The translations under genes were made by a program, and so were the position numbers. 64,000 nucleotides of DNA from Micromonospora echinaurantiaca (GTDB lineage Bacteria > Actinomycetota > Actinomycetes > Mycobacteriales > Micromonosporaceae): the NCBI RefSeq assembly GCF_900090235.1, contig NZ_LT607750.1:6777501-6841500 (forward strand), given 5' to 3'. The notes beneath the pieces were generated by a model. The model had not been told where the DNA came from and searched no databases. It saw only the letters and a list, made by a program, of their open reading frames with translations. Of this stretch, positions 61,158 to 64,000 are shown piece after piece (position 1 is the first letter of the stretch; the number at the start of each line of letters is the position of its first letter).

Positions 61158-61679
61158 ATGAGGTGGGTTCGTCGGATTGCGCTGGCCGAGATCGTCTGGT
61201 GCGCGGGCCTGCTGGCAGCATCGACGCTGCTGGGAGGAATCCCGCTGCCCACACCCATCGTGATGTCGGCATTTCTGCTGGCGCTGCCGGTCCTTGGCGT
61301 CACAGTCTTCGCAGCCCGACGTCTCGAGATCAGAGAGACCGGCAGGGCGGCAACGAGCGGCTACTGGTTGTGGCGTCTGTTGCGCGAAACGATGCCAGGT
61401 TGGTTGCTCATCGCGAGCTTGCTGCTGTTCGTCGGCTTCTGGGTGGTCGGAGCTTTCTATATGGGTTCGAGTGTGAAGGAGCTGGGTGCCGGAACGTACG
61501 CCGTGCAAAACCATGGCCAGTGGACGGTCATCAGCAAGGCTCAGTACCTGCACTTGAAGGCGCAGCAGCAGCGAGGTTTTCTTTCGGTACCGGGGGGCTT
61601 ATGCGTGGCCGCTGCCGTCCTCTCCACCGCCCTGCTTCGCCGAGAGGCGCGGCGCGAGGCGGTGCGTCCGAAATCGTAG
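61158..61679 (+). CDS. Small membrane protein, cargo of the tRNA-Thr element
   Basis: 173 residues from the ATG at 61158. Hydrophobic segments: IALAEIVWCAGLLAASTLLG, PIVMSAFLLALPVLGVTVFA, WLLIASLLLFVGFWVVGAFY, and a last one in GGLCVAAAVLSTALL. A short extracytoplasmic loop is MGSSVKELGAGTYAVQNHGQ. Lower GC than backbone genes. No family recognised. Lies between the att-like repeats, divergent from the Pra fragment by 161 bases. The gap 61680-61976 has no gene I can support. Confidence 0.65.
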   Translation: MRWVRRIALAEIVWCAGLLAASTLLGGIPLPTPIVMSAFLLALPVLGVTVFAARRLEIRETGRAATSGYWLWRLLRETMPGWLLIASLLLFVGFWVVGAFYMGSSVKELGAGTYAVQNHGQWTVISKAQYLHLKAQQQRGFLSVPGGLCVAAAVLSTALLRREARREAVRPKS

Positions 61680-61976
61680 GCCCCCGGGAGCAGGCTTCTG
61701 CGCGGCATCCCGGCCGGCGGGCCACTCGCGAGCCACAAGCCGGTGTCACCAGGGGTCGAACCAGGCCAACGGGGATCCGTGTCGACGAGGGGAACGCGTG
61801 CATCGACCCAATCTTGTGCGATTCTCAGGCTGGCGCTGCGGGCCGCCCCGACAGCGGGCGGTCCGCATCCAGTCCGCATGAGGCCCACGGACAGTGGGGG
61901 AGCGGTGAGAGATGTCGGAAGGCGTTTCCGCTGCTAGACCACCATGTGCCCAGGTCGGCGGGTCGCCCATTTTGAT

Positions 61977-62092
61977 CTCGTAATGCGTAGGTCGATGGTT
62001 CGATTCCGTCAGGCGGCTCAGTGCAGAAGTCCAGGTCAACGGCCTGGGCTTCGCCGTTTCTCGAGTCGAGCACGCCGCCCGCCGGCGGTGCC
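61977..62092. repeat. Right copy of the tRNA-derived direct repeat (attR-like)
   Basis: Carries the tRNA-Thr anticodon loop to 3' end plus terminator-like hairpin, but is preceded by unrelated TTTTGAT instead of the tRNA 5' half. Not a functional tRNA. Downstream to 62306 no gene is visible. Confidence 0.85.
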
Positions 62093-62306
62093 GGTCGCAG
62101 CGGTCGCGGTGCCGAGGCGTCGACTCTCCACCGCTGATTCACATATGGCAGCCGGCAGAGAGAAAGCCTGCCCAGATCCAGGAGCCGGTGGTGCGAGCGA
62201 ACCGGCAGGCCGTCATGCAGCAGACGACCTGAGGTCGGCCGGCTACCAGCGTTGTCGAGGTCTCGGTGCCCCGTACGTGGCTGTCCGGTTCCCGTACCCT
62301 CTCCGG

Positions 62307-62510
62307 ATGGGATTAGATGATCTTCCGCGTGCTGAGTTCGCGTTTCCCGGGCCGTTGCGGGACAAACTGGTGAGCGCGATCCTGTCCGGCGCGAAGACCT
62401 CCACCACCGCGCTGCTGGTCGGATACGAACGCGCGAACGAGCCGCTGCCCGAAGTCGGACAACGATCGGCGGTGGTGGACTCCGCGGACCGGCTGGTGCA
62501 CACCGTCTGA
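62307..62510 (+). pseudogene. N-terminal fragment of an ASCH-domain protein
   Basis: 67 residues: LPRAEFAFPGPLRDKLVSAI, then LSGAKTSTTALLVGYER and PLPEVGQRSAVVDSADRLVH before a premature TGA. Full ASCH proteins of this type (putative RNA-binding fold) run to about 140-150 residues and continue with a conserved beta-barrel that is absent; the DHFR-like gene begins right after. A recombination or deletion event probably removed the 3' half. The ATG at 62307 follows CTCTCCGG. Confidence 0.7.
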
Positions 62511-62525
62511 GCGGCGGACCGTTGG

Positions 62526-63170
62526 TCATCGCCTCCAGAACAGGAGGTGAGTGACTCCGCTGGCGCTCGGCACCGACTCCAGGTGGAAGCGGTCGAGCAG
62601 ATCGGTGTGGCTGTCCCACAGCCGTTCACCTCGGCCGAGGTCGACGGGTGCGACGGCGATGTGCATGGTGTCGACCAGATCGGCCTCGATGAACTCGCGG
62701 ATGGTGGCGACTCCACCACCGAGGCGTACGTCCCGACCGGCGGCGGCTTCCTTGGCACGGGCCAGCGCCTCGGCCGGGCTGGCGTTGAGGAAGTGGAACG
62801 TGGTGTCAGACAGGGTGAACGACGGGCGTTCGTAGTGGGTGAGGACGAAGACCGGGGTGTGGAACGGCGGGTTGTCTCCCCACCATCCCTGCCAATCGTG
62901 GTTCTCCCAGGGACCGCGCTGGGGGCCGAACTTGTTCCGACCCATGATCTCCGCGCCGATGTTGTGGTCGTGGTCGCGGGTCAGGTAGTCGTCCAGGCCG
63001 CGAGTGCCGCCGGGTTCGGTGCGGTACACGAAGCTGGCGGTAGCGGCGCGCCAGGAGAACAGGGGAGTCGGGTCGGCGTGGCCGAAGGGTCGCTCCAGGC
63101 TCTGCCCCTCGCCGGTACCGAACCCGTCCCGCGACACGTTGAAGCACTGCACCCTTAACAGCTGCGGCAC
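62526..63170 (-). CDS. Dihydrofolate reductase family protein (RibD C-terminal-like)
   Basis: 214 residues from a GTG at 63170, spaced correctly from AAGGAGGATCC. RibD_C/DHFR-like fold: LRVQCFNVSRDGFGTGEGQS, IGAEIMGRNKFGPQRGPW, TPVFVLTHYERPSFTLSDTT, DVRLGGGVATIREFI and DLVDTMHIAVAPVDLGRGER. Likely NAD(P)H-dependent reductase of unknown substrate; such genes are common next to HxlR regulators. Divergent from the HxlR gene, 74 bases apart. Confidence 0.88.
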   Translation of the reverse strand: MPQLLRVQCFNVSRDGFGTGEGQSLERPFGHADPTPLFSWRAATASFVYRTEPGGTRGLDDYLTRDHDHNIGAEIMGRNKFGPQRGPWENHDWQGWWGDNPPFHTPVFVLTHYERPSFTLSDTTFHFLNASPAEALARAKEAAAGRDVRLGGGVATIREFIEADLVDTMHIAVAPVDLGRGERLWDSHTDLLDRFHLESVPSASGVTHLLFWRR

Positions 63171-63244
63171 GGATCCTCCTTGGGCAATCACCGAGCAATT
63201 CCGATTGCAACTTACAACCGGTAGGACCGTACTACACTGGTTGC
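63171..63244. promoter_or_regulatory. Divergent promoter region of the reductase and HxlR genes
   Basis: TACACT at 63233-63238 lies 6 bases before the hxlR ATG, which fits leaderless transcription. TGCAAC (63206) and GTTGCA (63240) are inverted, 28 bases apart, and the AT content is high; a possible HxlR site. Confidence 0.45.
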
Positions 63245-63778
63245 ATGTCGCAAGCAGTAAGGGTTGGGCGTCTACCCGTGCCCGACGGGAAGTCGGGGTG
63301 CCCGATCAATCTGACCGCCGAACTGTTGGGCGACCGATGGAGCCTGGTCGTGCTACGGGATGTCATGTTCGGCGGCCACCGGCACTTTCGTGAGCTACTC
63401 ACGAATTCGATCGAAGGCATCGCTTCGAACATCCTCGCCAGCCGTCTGTCGAAGCTCGTGGACGCGGGCCTGCTCAGTCGGCACGACGACCCGAGCCACC
63501 GACAGAAGATCGACTATCGCCTCACCGAGGCGGCGATCGAACTCGTTCCGGTCATGGCGCAGCTCGGCGCCTGGGGCTCCCGATGGCTCCCCACATCACC
63601 CGAGCTGTCGATCCGCGCCGAGCTTCTCGCCGCCGGCGGTCCCGACATGTGGCAGCGGTTCATGGACGAACTCCGCGCCACCCACCTCGAGGGCCATCCG
63701 CAACGTGCCGACGGCGTCCTCGCCGAGCTCGCCCTGGCCTATGAGCGCGCTGCGGCTAAGGCTGACCGGCCTCGGTAG
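63245..63778 (+). CDS. HxlR family transcriptional regulator
   Basis: 177 residues. Winged helix: GCPINLTAELLGDRWSLVVL, RDVMFGGHRHFRELLTNSIE, IASNILASRLSKLVDAGLLS and DYRLTEAAIELVPVMAQLG, with the Cys of the family near residue 19. A C-terminal extension (about 115-177) is longer than in minimal HxlR proteins. Divergent from the DHFR-like gene, which it likely controls. Distinct in sequence from the HxlR at 29 kb. Confidence 0.9.
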   Translation: MSQAVRVGRLPVPDGKSGCPINLTAELLGDRWSLVVLRDVMFGGHRHFRELLTNSIEGIASNILASRLSKLVDAGLLSRHDDPSHRQKIDYRLTEAAIELVPVMAQLGAWGSRWLPTSPELSIRAELLAAGGPDMWQRFMDELRATHLEGHPQRADGVLAELALAYERAAAKADRPR

Positions 63779-63835
63779 CGCGCGGGCCCGCAGCAGGTCC
63801 CATCCCGCCGGCGACCGCCTCGTCCAGATCGCCGG

Positions 63836-64000
63836 TTACCGGCCGTCGGGGCACTCGAGGGACAGCACGCCGTCGGCCGCCGTGAGCCTGCAGTCCGCCA
63901 TCCGCCCGTCGGGAAACTTCACCTCGATCCGGTCCGACCCTTCGTCGGGCACGAACCAGTACCGCACGATCTCGACCCCGTACGCGTTCTCGACGGCCGT
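63836..64000 (-). CDS. C-terminal part of an unrecognised protein (cut by window edge)
   Basis: Minus frame open from the window end to TAA at 63838-63836: 54 residues with GVEIVRYWFVPDEGSDRIEV, KFPDGRMADCRLTAADGVLS and a terminal LECPDGR. Beta-rich, with two cysteines. Codon use is typical of the backbone. Function and start lie beyond the window. Convergent with the HxlR gene. Confidence 0.65.
   Translation of the reverse strand, partial: TAVENAYGVEIVRYWFVPDEGSDRIEVKFPDGRMADCRLTAADGVLSLECPDGR

Larger units (their letters stand above)
60750..62092. mobile_element. Remnant of an integrative element in tRNA-Thr
   Basis: Two 116-base direct repeats that include the tRNA 3' half bound 1.1 kb of DNA, the hallmark of integration by a tyrosine recombinase at a tRNA gene. 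Inside are the 5' end of a Pra-type gene, which belongs to actinomycete integrative and conjugative elements (pSAM2-like), and a small membrane-protein gene. Integrase, excisionase and replication genes are missing, so the element has collapsed and cannot move by itself. Divergence between the repeats suggests it is old. Confidence 0.72.

Noticed and set aside
61977..62018. Second tRNA-Thr gene
   Set aside because: Only the anticodon loop to 3' end is present; the D-arm and 5' acceptor strand are replaced by unrelated sequence.

Overview
The window reads as chromosome of a high-GC actinobacterium, most likely Micromonosporaceae (Micromonospora-like). Evidence: very GC-rich third codon positions, many GTG starts and one TTG start, ATGA/GTGA/TGATG overlaps, a BldG-type STAS gene, type VII secretion (T7SS) parts, an actinobacterial Tad pilus operon, a 6C RNA, and the actinobacterial gene order HAD hydrolase - 6C RNA - ssd - tad - DEAH helicase - bldG - H+-pyrophosphatase - topA - tmk - holB.

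Layout. 1-5.0 kb: partial ORF, RarD-type permease, GNAT enzyme, holin-like membrane protein, EccE and two WXG100 proteins. 5.2-10.6 kb: mycosin protease, then a 1168-residue protein with two SseB-like domains and an unexplained C-terminal domain, translationally coupled to a 121-residue protein. 10.6-12.1 kb: alpha/beta hydrolase lacking its nucleophile, and a lipoprotein. 12.3-20.6 kb: three consecutive secreted M6 (immune inhibitor A type) metalloproteases, each with its own upstream region and hairpin terminator. 20.8-24.7 kb: acetyl-CoA synthetase, a degenerate Fic-like protein, a HAD-IB phosphatase, then a 6C small RNA.

25.1-30.3 kb is an accessory block inserted between the 6C RNA and ssd. 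It holds two tyrosine-recombinase C-terminal remnants, a DUF6875 gene, decayed DUF6328 and sulfatase pieces, an NADPH:quinone-type oxidoreductase, and an HxlR regulator divergent from an MBL-fold hydrolase. 30.5-36.4 kb is the Tad operon (ssd, tadA, tadB, tadC, DUF4244 pilin-like, TadE, TadE-like). 36.6-40.1 kb: LURP-one-related protein, a small coiled-coil-like ORF and the MrfA-like helicase. 40.3-48.6 kb: bldG and its anti-sigma partner, hppA, two unrecognised genes, topA. 48.6-52.2 kb: a TetR-flanked redox/PLP-enzyme module. 52.4-57.3 kb: MFS-dTMP kinase fusion, holB, and a small YbaB / EspC-like / WXG-like operon. 57.8-60.6 kb: RicT-like PSP1 protein and a membrane metallophosphoesterase.

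60.7-62.1 kb is a scar of an actinomycete integrative element in tRNA-Thr(CGT): the tRNA 3' half plus about 75 bp is duplicated 1227 bp away and encloses the 5' end of a Pra-type activator gene and a small membrane-protein gene. The right end carries a truncated ASCH gene, a DHFR-like reductase divergent from an HxlR regulator, and a partial minus-strand ORF.

Most lively for follow-up: the 6C RNA next to an integrase-marked insertion, the tRNA-Thr att scar, the SseB-domain protein and its coupled partner beside mycosin/EccE, and the YbaB-EspC-WXG operon. All assignments are by reading sequence; no database search was run.
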